64,000 bases of DNA from Blastomyces gilchristii SLH14081 (taxonomy: Eukaryota; Ascomycota; Eurotiomycetes; Onygenales; Ajellomycetaceae): assembly GCF_000003855.2 (NCBI RefSeq), contig NW_003101677.1, positions 810,392-874,391 of the forward strand, read 5' to 3'. The first letter of the stretch is position 1. Every line of letters begins with the position of its first letter. Made by a program: the position numbers and the translations under genes. Below the pieces are notes generated by a model. It saw only the letters and a program-made list of their open reading frames with translations, had not been told where the DNA came from and searched no databases. Below are positions 43,677 through 56,080 of the stretch, piece by piece.

Positions 43677-46600
43677 TTAGGAGGTTGGGTTGGTACGTTG
43701 GTCGCAGTTATCAAGCAACGGGGCTTTGTCCTGCTGAAAGAAAATGCGGTCGTCTTAGATATAGGAGAAGACAATGGGCGGCCGTTAACTCTTTGTGTAA
43801 ACAAAGCGATGTAGGGATGAGAGGAAAAAAAGAAAAAAAAAAAAAGAAATTCCAGGAACTTCCGTTGGAAGAGAGCTCTTCGCGATCTCCCGTCCGGAAT
43901 ACGATACACCGCAGTTCCGCTAACTAATTGGAGACTCGATGGAGCTTGATCTGGCGACGATGAATCAAGACATCGACGAACATCGCGGCCACGAGTAAAC
44001 AAGCGTGGTTGTCCTGGCAATCGTGGCAGCCTCATGGACTGTGATTGGCGGGTTATGTGATGAGTAAGCACATTTGTGGCTGCTCTGGTGGATCTAATAA
44101 GCGCCTCTTCTCTTGCAACAACCAAGCTTGCGTTGCGCTTGAGCAACCTCATCAATTTTTCTCTTGACGTGGACGTCCTTTACCGGTACTCGTGCTGCAA
44201 GACCCCATCCCATCCCCACCAGTTGTTATTCGGCAACGAAACATCTGGTTTGAATTCTTCAAAAACCAAAAGGCGGGCATTTGGCACCTCAACAAACCAG
44301 GGAATGGTCCCTTGAGACAGTCCGCTTCTCCATGAGACAAAGAAAAACAGGGGCCCCGATATTGCAAGACAACGCCCCGATATCAGTCTCTATGAAGCCG
44401 ATACGCAAACGCCAAAGAAGAGAGAGAACCCTGCCCCGCAGGACCGATTTGAATACATGGATACTACGGCTAGACAGAATTATTCACCTCCTTTAGCATG
44501 ATTTGATTTTGAAGAGTACATCAGAGGCCCACACGATTTGAAACGATAACTATCACAGGCTCATCTCGCCTGAAAACGAAAATGGTTTTCAGTCAATCAA
44601 TCTTTAGATGCAACCGGCCAAGAATGGTCCCTGAATACAACCAAATTAGCCTCTCATATTCCATTCACATCCAATCCACCCATGGGATGTTTTGATTTTA
44701 ACCCCAACTTAGGGGGCACCGGAAAAACCTTCTAGAAAACTTTGTTCTGCAAGAATCCCTGAGTCAAATATATCTATGTAAACTTTTAAACTCCCCTGGA
44801 TAAAAGATCTAACGATTAAAGTGGGCCAAAAACGATTACATACTGAATTCGCGGGGAATTTAAGGGGTTGAATGTGGAGAGGCACACACACAGAGAGAGA
44901 GAGAGTGTGTGTGTGTGAGAGAGATTGTGTGATTCTCATTGATTCATAAAACACAGAAAACCTTCCATGTCTTAATTTGGAAACAGGGTGTTGTTACCAA
45001 AGAATAGAGAAGGTTAAACAGGCAAATGTAATAAAATTTATTTTATTTATATTTATATATTTTTTAAAAATGACCCAGGAAGTACTACTAGTAGGTAGGA
45101 ATCCGCCTTTAAATGCTGTTGTCCGTGAACAAATACCGTACGTGATTCAAGCGCAACTGCTCACCCTACTAGTTTCTGATTTCATGAGGCATAAGAAAAC
45201 AGGTAGGCTATGGCATTTCGTGGATAATGTCGTGACTAAGTAAATCTGAGGCATTTTTTTCTAGCCAAGATATATTTTTAGGATTGTTGAAATAGGAAAT
45301 GAGAAGGGAACACCTGGACAGCTGGCTGGAGCAGAAGAGGGATGGATTCCTCCCTTCGTTCCCTTCTTATTGGCTTTGAAAATAATTATCTCAAAAGTTT
45401 CGTCAATTGTAGACCTCGCCCACTGGGTTGTTCCATGTCCAATGTGCGGGAATAATAGCCCAATTTTAACCACCAGTCAGTCAGTTTCTGACCTCCATCC
45501 TGGACATATCTGCATTGTAACTTGCCAGGCGCTCTCGAGCTGTGCGCTTTAAATATATAGGGTCCAGTAAGTTACCCTGTTCGTGAATCGTGAGATCTGA
45601 CAGGAACAGATCGAATCCGCCCTCCGAGCCCTCATCCCTGATGACATCAGGGATGTTCCGTCTCAAAGATATGCAGAGAAAATCCCATGCGCATCATGCA
45701 TGGATGCAGCTATGGATATTGCATCTTCTTCTCTCTAGAATATCGCTAGAAGGCAATGTGTTGGGTACAGAGAGCTCACACACACAGTTGAATAACTCTG
45801 ATCGTTTCATTAAAAAACGGGAACATGGACCCATGTGTGGAGAATGTGGAGAAAAACTAGAGAGTTTCTTTTTCTTTTTCCTGTTTCCTATCGATACCAA
45901 CATCTCATTTGATGATCGATCCTGATCGACTGCTGGGTTTTTTGAGCTGCGAATAGTTGAATTGGGGGCGAGGGACTTTCTCTCATCATCATTAACTTAT
46001 CAAAAGTGTGCCCCCCTTATTCAACTGCGTGGGTCTCGGTTTTTGATAACTGGAGGTTAACCAGGAGTATTGCATATGAATTTTGCTATTGTTAATCTTT
46101 GTTAGCTGTGGAAGAAATACGGCCTGTCTCCCCCATGCTTTCGCACGCGAACACTTACTGAGTCTAGCAGAACACTGTTCAGCATTCAGCTTGCCCCACG
46201 GGGACCCGGGCGTTTCTAATTTCAATGGCCAGTGAACTCCCACCTTGCCAGCAGCACTGCACAGAGGAAAAAAGCAATGGATATCGACATCTCCACATTT
46301 TTTTGCTCTCAAAATCAAAAATGCGGGATTTTAACAGGGGCTTTTCTTTTCTTTTTTTTTTTTAGGAAATTTTTCGCAGCTCGCCTAATATTACATGGAA
46401 TATAAAAGAAATGACTCCAGTTGACTCCTCGTACACCGCAGCCGTAAGATTCACCAAATGCAGCCTTTGGACCCTGTCGAAACGAGCCTGTGCAGTGCAA
46501 ACACCTCGACGACTAGCAGGGGGTTCTCCGTTTAACCCATGTTAATTCTGACTGGTGATCAATCGTCCTGCCAGTGGATAGTCACGAATGACTCTTATGA

Positions 46601-48608
46601 CGCACGCGCTTTGCTGCTGAAATATGCCTATCTTCGGCGACTTTGTAAGAAAGGAAAGGACTGGTCCGTTTGGTTTGGTCTGGGAGATTTCAGATGTAAG
46701 CTCCCTTTTGAGGCTGGCTAAATGTCCTGTTCCATGAACTTGCAAGCTAATACTCCTCTCGGTACGTCCACATGTCTGCTGAATCGTATCGAACCGGCAA
46801 CTAGCATCTAAACAATCTACTATTTATTTGTTTCTTATAAACAGCCTGAGCTCATGTTCACCTGTGCTCAAAGAAAATGGCGTACGCCAAGTGTCTGGTT
46901 GATGCCAGTGGAAAGCCACGGAAACGCCTTCGTAAGGCTTGACCTTGGACACTAAGTTAGTCTGGTGGGCTTGATCCAAGCAAGTGTTCGAAACGATCCA
47001 TCCCTTCTTTTCCTCATGCAGCCATCCTTTCCAAGCCTCCCCCCCCCCAAGGCCCCAAGCCGGTGCCTGTGTGGGATGGGGCGGGTGGTGGCGCGAGGCA
47101 TTTGAGCCTTTTGAGGTGTGAAGGTGCTAGATTATTGGCCGTCTGCAATCTCTTATTTTAACCTCTTTTGCTCACATTGTTTTCACCTGCTGTCGCCCTA
47201 ATGATAGTAGTGTGTGAACCGAGGGCTTCCATTTTGTAGATTCCAGTAGATATTATCAGTAGCCTCTTGCGTGTGCAATTGTCAGAGAACGAGGGATGTT
47301 TCTTCCTAATGTTTTATTTAGTGAGCGGGCCAAGGGCGTGGTGGGGACAGTATCTTCACCCCTTCACCTGTCGCTTGGGCTCTGGACCTCATCAAGAGAG
47401 GGAATCCTTGCCGACGGGAGGAGCAAGTCAGCGACGAAGAGTCCGTAATTGTAAAATGCACTCCAGCCAAGCGGAGCTGCACAGTCCGGACAGCTCAATA
47501 TTAACAGCTGAAGTCTCCTTCGAGGTAGGAGTAGCATGCCTTCGACCCCGAGATAGAATTTAACGCTCGGTTGGGGAGGAGGAGCCCTGGGATTCGCCTC
47601 GATCAGCCCACAAACAGAGGGCATGAAAGAGGCGGATCGGGTTAATTGGCCTCGTTGTGATGATCCAAAGCTTGGCTGGAGAAAAATGGATGATACCTCT
47701 CTTATAAGAGCTAAAATAGCGGACCAAGCCCGTTTCCTTGGTGGCCACAAGAGCCCCACCAGGAGAAAGCCTTGATTTGACGGCATCCAAAAGCACATAC
47801 TCCGTACATAGTTACAATATACATACATTTGTCATTCTCATTCTTTGGAGAGAGTATAGAGTATCTAAAGAAACTACATTTACTATTTTCATCTTGGGAA
47901 CACACTCAACGTATTATTCAAGACAGGCTTGTCAATCCTACCCGTGCTGACGGGGAAAATCTTTCAACCCCAGGCTGAACCCGTGCGTGCTGGTTTCTCC
48001 CTCACGAATCATGGATGCGGGGTTTTAGTTAAAAACACTCGGCCTAGCGATTATCCCCAAAATATGTCCCAAGGATTTGACTCTCAGCCTAACCTAGCGC
48101 GGCATTTTATGGGGGGGAGCGGGCAGGCTATCTCGGTAGTTCTGGTTAACTTACTCGGAGCGCAAACGGTATTTAGAAACGTCAACAGCTCTCGAAAGAA
48201 ACCAAAGCAGCCGTTCGATGCAACAATACAGAGTACCCTGGACGAAAAACAGAAACGGAAATACTTCCTAGGTTTATTTTGCATACAGAGTTACAAGTGC
48301 CCTTGTTGCCCGTGCTGCTGCATTGGGACTCTGACCTCTAAAACGCTGATACGATTCCGTCGCCGGGAACGGAATTATGAGAGAAGCCGCAAAGCGTCGT
48401 ACAGCTAGGGGGATGGAGGGCGCTGATCTGCCCCGTCGCATTGGGAATAATTTCGATAATTTCGGCTGTGTCTATATTTATACCCAAGATGCGCCCCTCA
48501 AACCATCATCGCCGTTCTCGTTTTCATACCGACTTGCACGCTCAAAGGTGCATAGCTCCTTATACTAGCTAGCTGCCTTTGTGATTCTACTTTCTATCAT
48601 TCGCAACC
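43677..48608. other. 4.9-kb stretch without a recognisable gene
   Basis: Many short frames occur, none with a domain, a convincing splice pattern or a good start. It contains a compound microsatellite at 44883–44926 and a CGGAGTA-type word at 47798–47806. The last few hundred bases should hold the promoter of the transporter at 48609, with a TATA-like run near 48471–48482. It may include untranslated or eroded mobile DNA, but I see no terminal repeats or transposase. Confidence 0.45.
44883..44926. repeat. Compound (CA)n(GA)n(TG)n(AG)n microsatellite
   Basis: About five CA units, six GA units and six TG units in a row, then a few AG units. The CA and TG arms are complementary, so the tract could fold back on itself. 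No coding overlap. Confidence 0.9.
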
Positions 48609-51191
48609 ATGTCGAAGGAAGGTGATGTAGTGTATGTTGCCCCAACGTTACAGAACCCTTGGCTGGCTTTTTCTCATTGCTGACCATTGTTTTGTCTGCG
48701 GTGTTTAGGACCGTTGGCGCGGGTGAAAGGCGCGTGTCGGTCTTCGATGACCCGCATGTCCGCAAAAAAAGCATTGCTGCTATGACCGAGAATGTCGAGG
48801 GAGAGTGAGTATACTGACTGATGCATTTGCGAGTGTCAAGATTAATTCCGCTTTTCTTGCGTGTCGTGCTCACACAATTTATCCTTATCAGAATTAAAAA
48901 TCCTCTGTCCGACATTCCCAAAGATAAGCTACTTGAGGATGTCGAGAATTTCGCGATGGAGAATGACCTTATGGATATCCTTCCATATTTGAAGAAGGGG
49001 GCACTTGTTGCACAGAGCCCCCGCGACTTCGAGAGCCTCGAGGAGCTGGATGAGGCAGACAAGGAACCTTTGAGGAACGAAGTCCTCCACCGATGGAGGC
49101 TACCTTGGCCACTTTATTATACCATCATTCTCAATTCTATCTCTGCGGCCATTCAAGGATGGGATCAAACAGGTATGTAACTTGCGTTAATATTTCTCAG
49201 CAGTGTGATTTCCTTCCCTCTAACAGAGCTGTTTTGATAGGATCCAATGGCGCAAATGTTTCCTTCCCTCTAGAGTTTGGAATCCAAGATAGCGGCGAGT
49301 GGTGCGAGCTTAGCGCAGCAAATGCCGCAGTTTGCGACAGGAACTCGTGGATCGTTGGATTTGTCAATTCAGTGCCGTATATTTCCATTGCTATCTTGTA
49401 AGAAGCCAACTCTACCCTATTCCCCCACTGAAGGCTTGTTTGAGAGTGGCTAATTCTATCGTTTCATGTTTTGTCAATTTCGCTAGTGCTGGCTGGTTAA
49501 GCGACCCTATCAATGACCTGATGGGTCGTCGAGGAACCATCTTCATCGCAGCTATCTTCAGTTTACTGGCCCCCCTGGGATCTGCTGTGACGCAAAAATG
49601 GGGCGAACTCGCTGCTTGCCGTGTCCTCTTAGGGATTGGAATGGGCCTGAAAGAAGTTACCGTCCCTGTGTTTTCCGCAGAGAATACCCCGGCGAATGTG
49701 CGTGGTGGCTTGGTCATGTCCTGGCAAGTCTGGACAGCCTTTGGTATTTTAATGGGAACCAGCGCCAACCTTGCGGTTGTCAACGCTGGCGATATTACCT
49801 GGCGCTTGCAATTGGGATCGGCATTCATCCCAGCTGTCCCGCTGGTCATGGGTATCTATTTCTGCCCGGAGTCCCCGCGATGGCTTCTGAAAAAGAAGAA
49901 CTATAAGAAAGCGTATCAGTCTTTACTTCGTCTTCGTAACACACCACTTCAGGCGTCGAGAGACCTTTACTATATCCATGCCCAGCTTGTCCAAGAAGCG
50001 GTTATGCTTGAAGAAACTGGTCTTGCGAAAACGGACAATTTCGTTACTCGATTCATTGAACTATTTACCATCCCGCGTATTCGCCGTGCGACACAAGCTT
50101 CTGGTACACAACCACTGTTGACCTTCATCCTGTGCTGTTTCATATGTTGTGGCGCTTGTAGCTACGTTTTGCTAACTTGGCTTGTCTGCTCCAGGAATTG
50201 TGATGATTGCCCAGCAGATGTGCGGAAGTAAGTTACATTGGCAGTGAAGTGCAAATAATATGGGAACCCCCAATTTTCCCATCCCCATTTTCGTAGCCAA
50301 CCTTTGTCCTGGTTCCCTGTCTACATTACGCCGTTTCCTTGCAAGCGCTAATCCTTGAACTACTCAACCATAGTCAACATCATCTCCTTCTATTCGACGA
50401 CGATATTTATCCAAGCCGGTGCCAGTAACATCGCCGCGCTTCTGGCCTCATTCGGATTTGGCGTCGTCAACTTCACCTTTGCTTGGCCGGCGGTTTGGAC
50501 CATCGACACCTTTGGACGGCGTGGCTTGCTACTCTTCACCTTCCCACAGATGTTCTGGACCCTATTAGCAGCTGGAATGTGTTTCTACATCCCCGAGGAA
50601 AATAATGCTCATATAGGCCTCATCGCTTTCTTCATTTACCTCTTCTGTGCCTTTTATTCGCCGGGAGAAGGTCCCGTACCTTTCACATACTCTGCAGAAG
50701 TATTCCCTCTCTCCCATCGTGAGATGGGAATGAGCTGGGCTGTTGCCACGAACAACTTTTGGGGTAAGAAATCAGAGCCAAACAAGCAAAGCCCCATTGA
50801 ACTCATAAAGGCTAACAGTGAGAAACCATGAACAACAGCTGCCGTCCTCGCCCTTACATTCCGCCGCCTGCTGCGCGCATTCAAGCCACAAGGCGCCTTC
50901 GGTTTCTATGCCGGCATGAACATCGTAGCCCTGATCCTGATCTTCCTGTTTATGCCCGAGACCAAGCAGCGGACGCTGGAAGAGCTCGATTACGTCTTCG
51001 CCGTCCCGACGCGTACGCACGCGAAGTACCAACTCTTTACCGTGCTACCATGGTGGATCCGCAGGTATATCCTTTTCCGCAAGAATGCGGTGTGCCCCGA
51101 GCTGTATCACTTGGACTTTGCGTCAGATGCGGAGAATAGGAAGAGGGCTGCTGCGCGTGAGACTGGGGCTGCGAATGCGGAGATTGCGTAG
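48609..51191 (+). CDS. MFS sugar/polyol (inositol-type) transporter
   Basis: Eight exons, 48609–48631, 48709–48804, 48892–49172, 49241–49397, 49487–50103, 50195–50227, 50374–50763 and 50839–51191, total 1,950 nt (649 residues). All junctions keep phase. The sugar-porter signatures are present: INDLMGRRG after span 2, [32 protein letters not shown] before the central loop, DTFGRRG, and [16 protein letters not shown] after span 12. [18 protein letters not shown] spans exons 6–7. A long hydrophilic N-terminus with [20 protein letters not shown] precedes the first span, a trait of one fungal branch of polyol or myo-inositol carriers. It should be a plasma-membrane proton symporter; the substrate is inferred only by resemblance. 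Exon 6 is just 33 nt. Confidence 0.9.
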
Positions 51192-52354
51192 TGATTTTGG
51201 TTTTGTGATTGTCGGTGTATGGGATGAGGTGGGTGGTTTAGCAGGACGTATATATACCTACATGTATGTATGTATATATAATTCGTGGTTTGGAAGATGT
51301 GGTGGGAGACGATTACCGAGGACGCCTATTTAACTGCTAGCAGTATAAACGGTGCCTCTGGTCACTATATACATAGGAGGAGCGCGGGAGGAGGGTTTAG
51401 TCTTTCTTTTGGTTAACCCTGGATATATATTTTTTATTCTCCTCTTTTGACCGTACTTCGTTTGCAAATGGAGGAAGGGTAATTGGATGCAAGGGAACGG
51501 GAGGGGGTGGACATGACATACATACAAGCAACCTCGTTTATGCCAATGCGGCCTAAACCCGGTTCTGTCTGGTATAGGTATATCTATCTATCTGCCCCTT
51601 CTCGCCCATGCAGCTGCAGTTCTTGTTTTCGTCTCCTCTCTGTCCCATCGCTTGTTTTATGTTGTTATGCAAATCCTTTGCGAGCAAAGATACCACTGTT
51701 ACCCAGCGAAATAACAATAAGAGGTTTAAATACCATCGTTTCTTCCTCCTATAAATTTTTTATGGTTTTTTTCTTTTCTTTTCTCTTGTCTCGTTCGCCG
51801 GCAAGGGCGGATGGATGATGTATGCCACTATAAGTGGCGGGCGGGCGTTTCCTTCCCTTACGGATTGATGAGTTCAATATCAGGCATGTCCTCATGCTTT
51901 CCTTTCCTCTGTCAGAATGAAAAAGAGGTTATGAAGAGCTAAAACAAATCACTGCACTGCAGCATCTACTGGTGGCTTGGTTTCATGATCATGACCTGGA
52001 TCATATACACCACACACATGAAGAAGTCATGTCCTGGCCGTTGGAGGAAGCTCTGTCCAGCCCAACAACACCCTTGGTATATATATATATATATATATAT
52101 ATACTGGAGGATGAATTTTCCCCGTATCTCATTTGTAGCAGTATATGTAGCCCACAGACACTGAACTCTCCGCGCTCCCAGTGTCCTAAGGTTTAGTCAG
52201 CCAGTCTCGTCTCGTCTCGTCTGGTGTTATCCGTCCGCTATCCGTTTTGAGTTGTTCCACTCCGCTCCGCCTCCGCCACCTTATTCACTCTCTGGCCATC
52301 ACCAAAAGCCAAAAAGAAAGGACCTCAAAACCCCGATTAATGTCTGCGCTGGTA
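51192..52354. other. Intergenic between sugar transporter and structured RNA element
   Basis: It holds the transporter's 3' end, a (TA)n run at about 52079–52104 and a short tandem of GTCTC units near 52205–52221. No open frame with coding character was found. Confidence 0.45.
52079..52104. repeat. (TA)n microsatellite
   Basis: About 12–13 TA units, roughly 250–275 bp upstream of the start of the structured RNA element. Too distant to serve as its TATA box unless that RNA is longer than its folded core. Confidence 0.9.
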
Positions 52355-52540
52355 CGAACAGCCAGATCCCCGTGGTCTAGCGGGAGAGGCGCCGCCTGCA
52401 GGACCACTACCACCTTGGGTTGACCGGCTGTTCGACTCCTGCTTGGATCCAGCCCCGCGATTCGCGAGGGGCAGAGTAGGAAAGAAGGACGTAGCACCGC
52501 CCCAGCTCGGCAACGGCTGGCGAGCGGTGTGAACCTTTTT
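52355..52540 (+). ncRNA. Candidate pol III-transcribed structured RNA
   Basis: TGGTCTAGCGG at 52373–52383 fits an A box (TRGYNNARNGG) and GTTCGACTCC at 52430–52439 fits a B box. A T run starts at 52536, as expected of a pol III terminator. Between them the sequence folds strongly. Nine bases at 52355–52363 pair exactly with 52426–52434. Inside that helix GTGGTC (52372–52377) pairs with GACCAC (52402–52407), and GCGG with CCGC. A CCCCGCG hairpin sits at 52453–52470. A 3' stem pairs CACCGC (52495–52500) with GCGGTG (52524–52529) and encloses a CCAGC/GCTGG helix capped by a GCAA tetraloop. It does not fold as a tRNA, because its T stem fails. SRP RNA, an RNase P/MRP relative or a new RNA are options. 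The 5' end is unknown. Confidence 0.45.
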
Positions 52541-54049
52541 GTTTCTTTGTTTCTTTTTTTCTTATTTTTTTTTTCTTTTATTTATTTTTGCTACTGGAAT
52601 TATTTTTTTCCCCTTCTGGTTACCTGGGTAGGGTTTCTGCTTGTGGTTGGTAATATATTTGGCGGTAGTATGGTCGTCGTTGTAGCGGATGGTTGTTTTC
52701 GCACGGGGAATGTCCCCAACTTCAAGAGGGTGTTTCTGAGTGAATGCCACATCACTAGAGACTCTTGCAACTTCAACATTCCTCATAGCAGGAAGTAGGA
52801 AGGTTGAAAGAGAATAAACTGCGTTTTAAAGAGATATGCTCCCTATATTGGAGGTAAAGAAGTGTAGCTCAACCGGCGCACTTCATCTATCTGGTTGAGT
52901 ATGCAGGCCAAACATGTCCTCCTCCATACTCAACAGTTCCCCTTCAGAACGAATCAGAACAAAATAACATAGTTATTGCTGTGTGTGTATATATCTGAAA
53001 ATAGCAACTCATCTTACTACGTCCCCCATTTGCGGGCTAATATCCTGCAGGCGCAAAACCGAAAGCCCATAGACAGTGCATCATGCTAGCACTGCAGGGA
53101 TAGAAGAATACGGAATAAGCAATAAGCTGCATAGAAAAAGCAATAAAGCCCATATACATGTGCTTCCCAACAAGAGCCCTGCGTTGGCAGCACGAAACCC
53201 ATGCGCGCTCTCTTACGGCGGAGCACGCCAGCGTTTTGAGCAAGAGGATTAGAAACTGCCTCATTCATCCCGGAAAGGTAGAGGGCAAAGGAGTTTATCT
53301 ATAGATGGATCGATTTGGAATCTTCTTGGTTGACGATAGACAGCTATCCGGGTAGCTACTTTCTTGCTAAAAGGGGCGATGAACCATTGAGTTGCCTCCC
53401 GTGGATTGTGAATATTGCTGGGTGAACGGGAGTTTAGTTAGCCTAGATCGGTTGGACCCTCTCAAGGAATATGGCGAGTGCATCACAGACAGACCACCAC
53501 GTCTAATCACAGCGCAATATTGGGCAGTATTTAATAATTTGTTTTTTATAACAACGTCATGACTACGCAAGTATAGTATGAAGGCTAAAAGATGATGTCA
53601 GGGCCTTTCTTGGCGCATGTGATTATGAACTAGTCCCAAACGAGGATAGCTGGGCCCCGCCTGCCGAACCGCAACATTTGAAATATCATATTGGTCTCTC
53701 GCCTGGCTTCTTTAACGACCCAACAATCTCTCTCTATCCCTCGATATCGACCAGAGGTACGGAAAACGGAGGTGCTGGAATGAAAAGCCAACTGCACGAA
53801 AAATACCCAGGCCAGAAATATAAATTTCCAGCCCTTTTGTCGCATGCTCCTTCCACAAGAGCGGGAGGTGCCCGACCGGGCGTCGTACTATTCAACAATT
53901 TGAAACTCCCATCCCCATACCCGTAACACAATACTACCTTCTACAGAAAACGACTCCTTGCATTGTCCTACAGCTTAGCCGCAGTGCTTCGTTGTTACAT
54001 CTGTTCTGTTTTACCTTGTTTTGGGGATCTTCAACGTCCGTCTGCAACC
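52541..54049. other. Intergenic between structured RNA and GGPP synthase
   Basis: It contains T-rich sequence after the RNA element and a near-perfect inverted repeat at 52894–52934. No open frame with coding character was found. The last part should hold the GGPP synthase promoter and 5' leader. Confidence 0.45.
52894..52934. repeat. Inverted repeat, 10-bp arms
   Basis: GTTGAGTATG at 52894–52903 is the exact reverse complement of CATACTCAAC at 52925–52934, with a 21-base loop. The stem extends by CTG/CAG if one base is bulged. Function unknown. Confidence 0.6.
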
Positions 54050-55424
54050 ATGATGGAATCTCTAGCATCCCCCAACCCAATCCCACCCCGTACCAGCTCT
54101 ACGGGGGTTACAAATGGCAACCTAGAATCCGCCATGAGCGGTAATACCAACGGCTCGAGTTCTCGGAGCGCAGGTTTTAAACCACTCCCCGAGGCAGAGT
54201 GGGTTGCGCCCTTGGGAAAGAGGCGGACATCCCATCCTCACAAGTACTCATCAGGACATACTCGAAACCGATCTAGCGTCGATGGTACCAAATACAAAGA
54301 TGGAACATGGTCTCCAGAGAAAGAGAAGATACTGCTAGGCCCTTATGATTACATGGTCCAGCAGCCCGGCAAGGATATACGGAGACAGTTCATTACTGCA
54401 TTTAACCGTTGGTTGCATGTTCCTGAAGACAGTATTGCGATAATCACCAAGGTTGTTGCCATGCTGCATACTGCTTCATTACTGTAAGTGCCCTCCCTGC
54501 TCAGTGGAAAACGTGTTGCCCCTTTGCAGCCCTTTGGGAAACCCTTACTTATACATTATACGCGTTGTCATAGCGTTGATGACGTTGAAGATTCGTCAAA
54601 TCTTCGAAGAGGAGTTCCAGTGGCTCATAATATATTTGGGACGGCTCAGACGATAAATTCTGCCAACTACGTCTACTTTCTGGCTCTGGAAGAGGTACAG
54701 AAACTTAAAAGCCCGAATGTGATAAATATCTACGCAACAGAACTGTTAAACTTGCACCGGGGCCAGGGCATGGATGTATTCTGGAGGGACACCCTCACAT
54801 GCCCAACGGAGGAGGATTATTTGGAAATGGTCGGCAATAAAACAGGGGGACTTTTCAGACTTGCCATTAAACTGATGCAGGCGGAAAGCGACAGTGGAAT
54901 GTAAGCCACAATCACCTTACCACAATTTTTAAAATATATAAGTTGTTAACGATGGGCGAATAACCAGTGATTGCGTCGCCCTCGTGAACCTCATGGGCCT
55001 CATCTTCCAAATCTGCGACGACTATCTCAACCTCTCCAATTCAACATACAGCAAAAACAAGGGACCCTGCGAAGACCTTACGGAAGGCAAATTTTCCTTC
55101 CCCATAATCCACAGCATCCGCTCCCAACCCGATAACCTTCAACTTATCAATATTCTGAAACAGAAGACGACTGATGAGGAAGTCAAGCGATACGCCGTCA
55201 ATTACATGGAGAGCACGGGAAGTTTTGCCTATACGCGCAAGACAGTCGTGGAGCTGCGAGACAAGGCTTTGCTCTTGATTGATGAGCTGGAGAAGTTGAC
55301 CGACATGACCCAAGGTGCTAGTCAGAAAGGAGAACGGAGTGGGGACATGGTGCGGAGTATCTTGCACAAAATGGTTGCGACAACGGTGAACACCTGGCGT
55401 GAGGAGGCGGAAAGGGCTGAGTGA
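54050..55424 (+). CDS. Geranylgeranyl diphosphate synthase
   Basis: Three exons, 54050–54483, 54574–54900 and 54968–55424, give 1,218 nt (405 residues). The first Asp-rich motif is DDVED (Asp147, Asp148, Asp151), assembled across intron 1 within [20 protein letters not shown]. The second is DDYLN (from Asp271), with Asn at the last position, as in fungal GGPP synthases. [20 protein letters not shown] marks the start of the catalytic domain, and [13 protein letters not shown] and [12 protein letters not shown] are further family segments. The enzyme condenses farnesyl and isopentenyl diphosphate to the C20 product used for protein prenylation and other isoprenoids. The first 85 residues are Ser/Asn-rich and probably disordered. 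No terpene or indole cyclase lies nearby, so this is likely the housekeeping copy. A second Met codon directly follows the first. Confidence 0.92.
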
Positions 55425-56080
55425 AGGGTCGGCGATAAACCCGCAGCTAATGAACGTTTATCTATTTATTTCGACGACAACTTAATATTTTGACGAGGTG
55501 ATGATGCATCCATACCCACTGTGCCATTTTGGTTAACCAGACCGCCACTGATATGTTTTGTATTTCTTTCTTCCCTTAAGCGAATGATCCCTTGCTGATT
55601 TTTCTACTAGTTCCTGTTTTTGTTTGGCGAGATGATGAATTAATGTACCTATTCTAAGCGACTGCTTTCTATCTATTACTTATCTAGGTTTCTAGAGGAA
55701 TACTATTTAGCAGCAAGTCGGAATCTTGGTCATTTTGAAATAGGAATTTCACTGAAACGCGCACATTACGTGATTGTGCTTCATCCGGTTTACCTTGGCG
55801 ATTTGGAAAAGGCCATCCCCCCCTGCTTTCTCGGATTGTAACCCTAGAATCCATAGGGCGCACAAGGTCGGAAGTGCTAGCTTTGGCGTCATAATACTCG
55901 AGAAGCAGCAACGCACGTGACCACGTACTGGCGATTTGGATATAAAATCGTCCTCCCCTCCCCCCTAAATTCATGAACAGTTCATATTTGATTAGCCGAA
56001 TACCCCACCACCAAATAGTTCCTCTGTTGTTTAAACATATCGCAACTTCTCTCCACACTAAAACCCACGACCGTTAAAAA
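55425..56080. other. Intergenic, GGPP synthase to threonine aldolase gene
   Basis: AT-rich sequence holding the GGPP synthase 3' end and the aldolase-type gene's promoter. No other gene is evident. Confidence 0.45.

Noticed and set aside
43481..44155. 224-codon frame overlapping cdc14 exon 1
   Set aside because: It is a shadow in another frame of the well-supported cdc14 coding exon and shows no domain of its own.
52366..52450. Possible tRNA gene from A-box and B-box matches
   Set aside because: The T stem would pair GGCTG with CCTGC and fails at several positions, and the A box is part of a hairpin instead of a D arm. A non-tRNA pol III RNA is the better reading.
53966..55424. Secondary-metabolite (indole-diterpene or diterpene) cluster around GGPP synthase
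   Set aside because: No cyclase, prenyltransferase, P450 or FAD monooxygenase lies within reach; the neighbours are housekeeping or transport genes.
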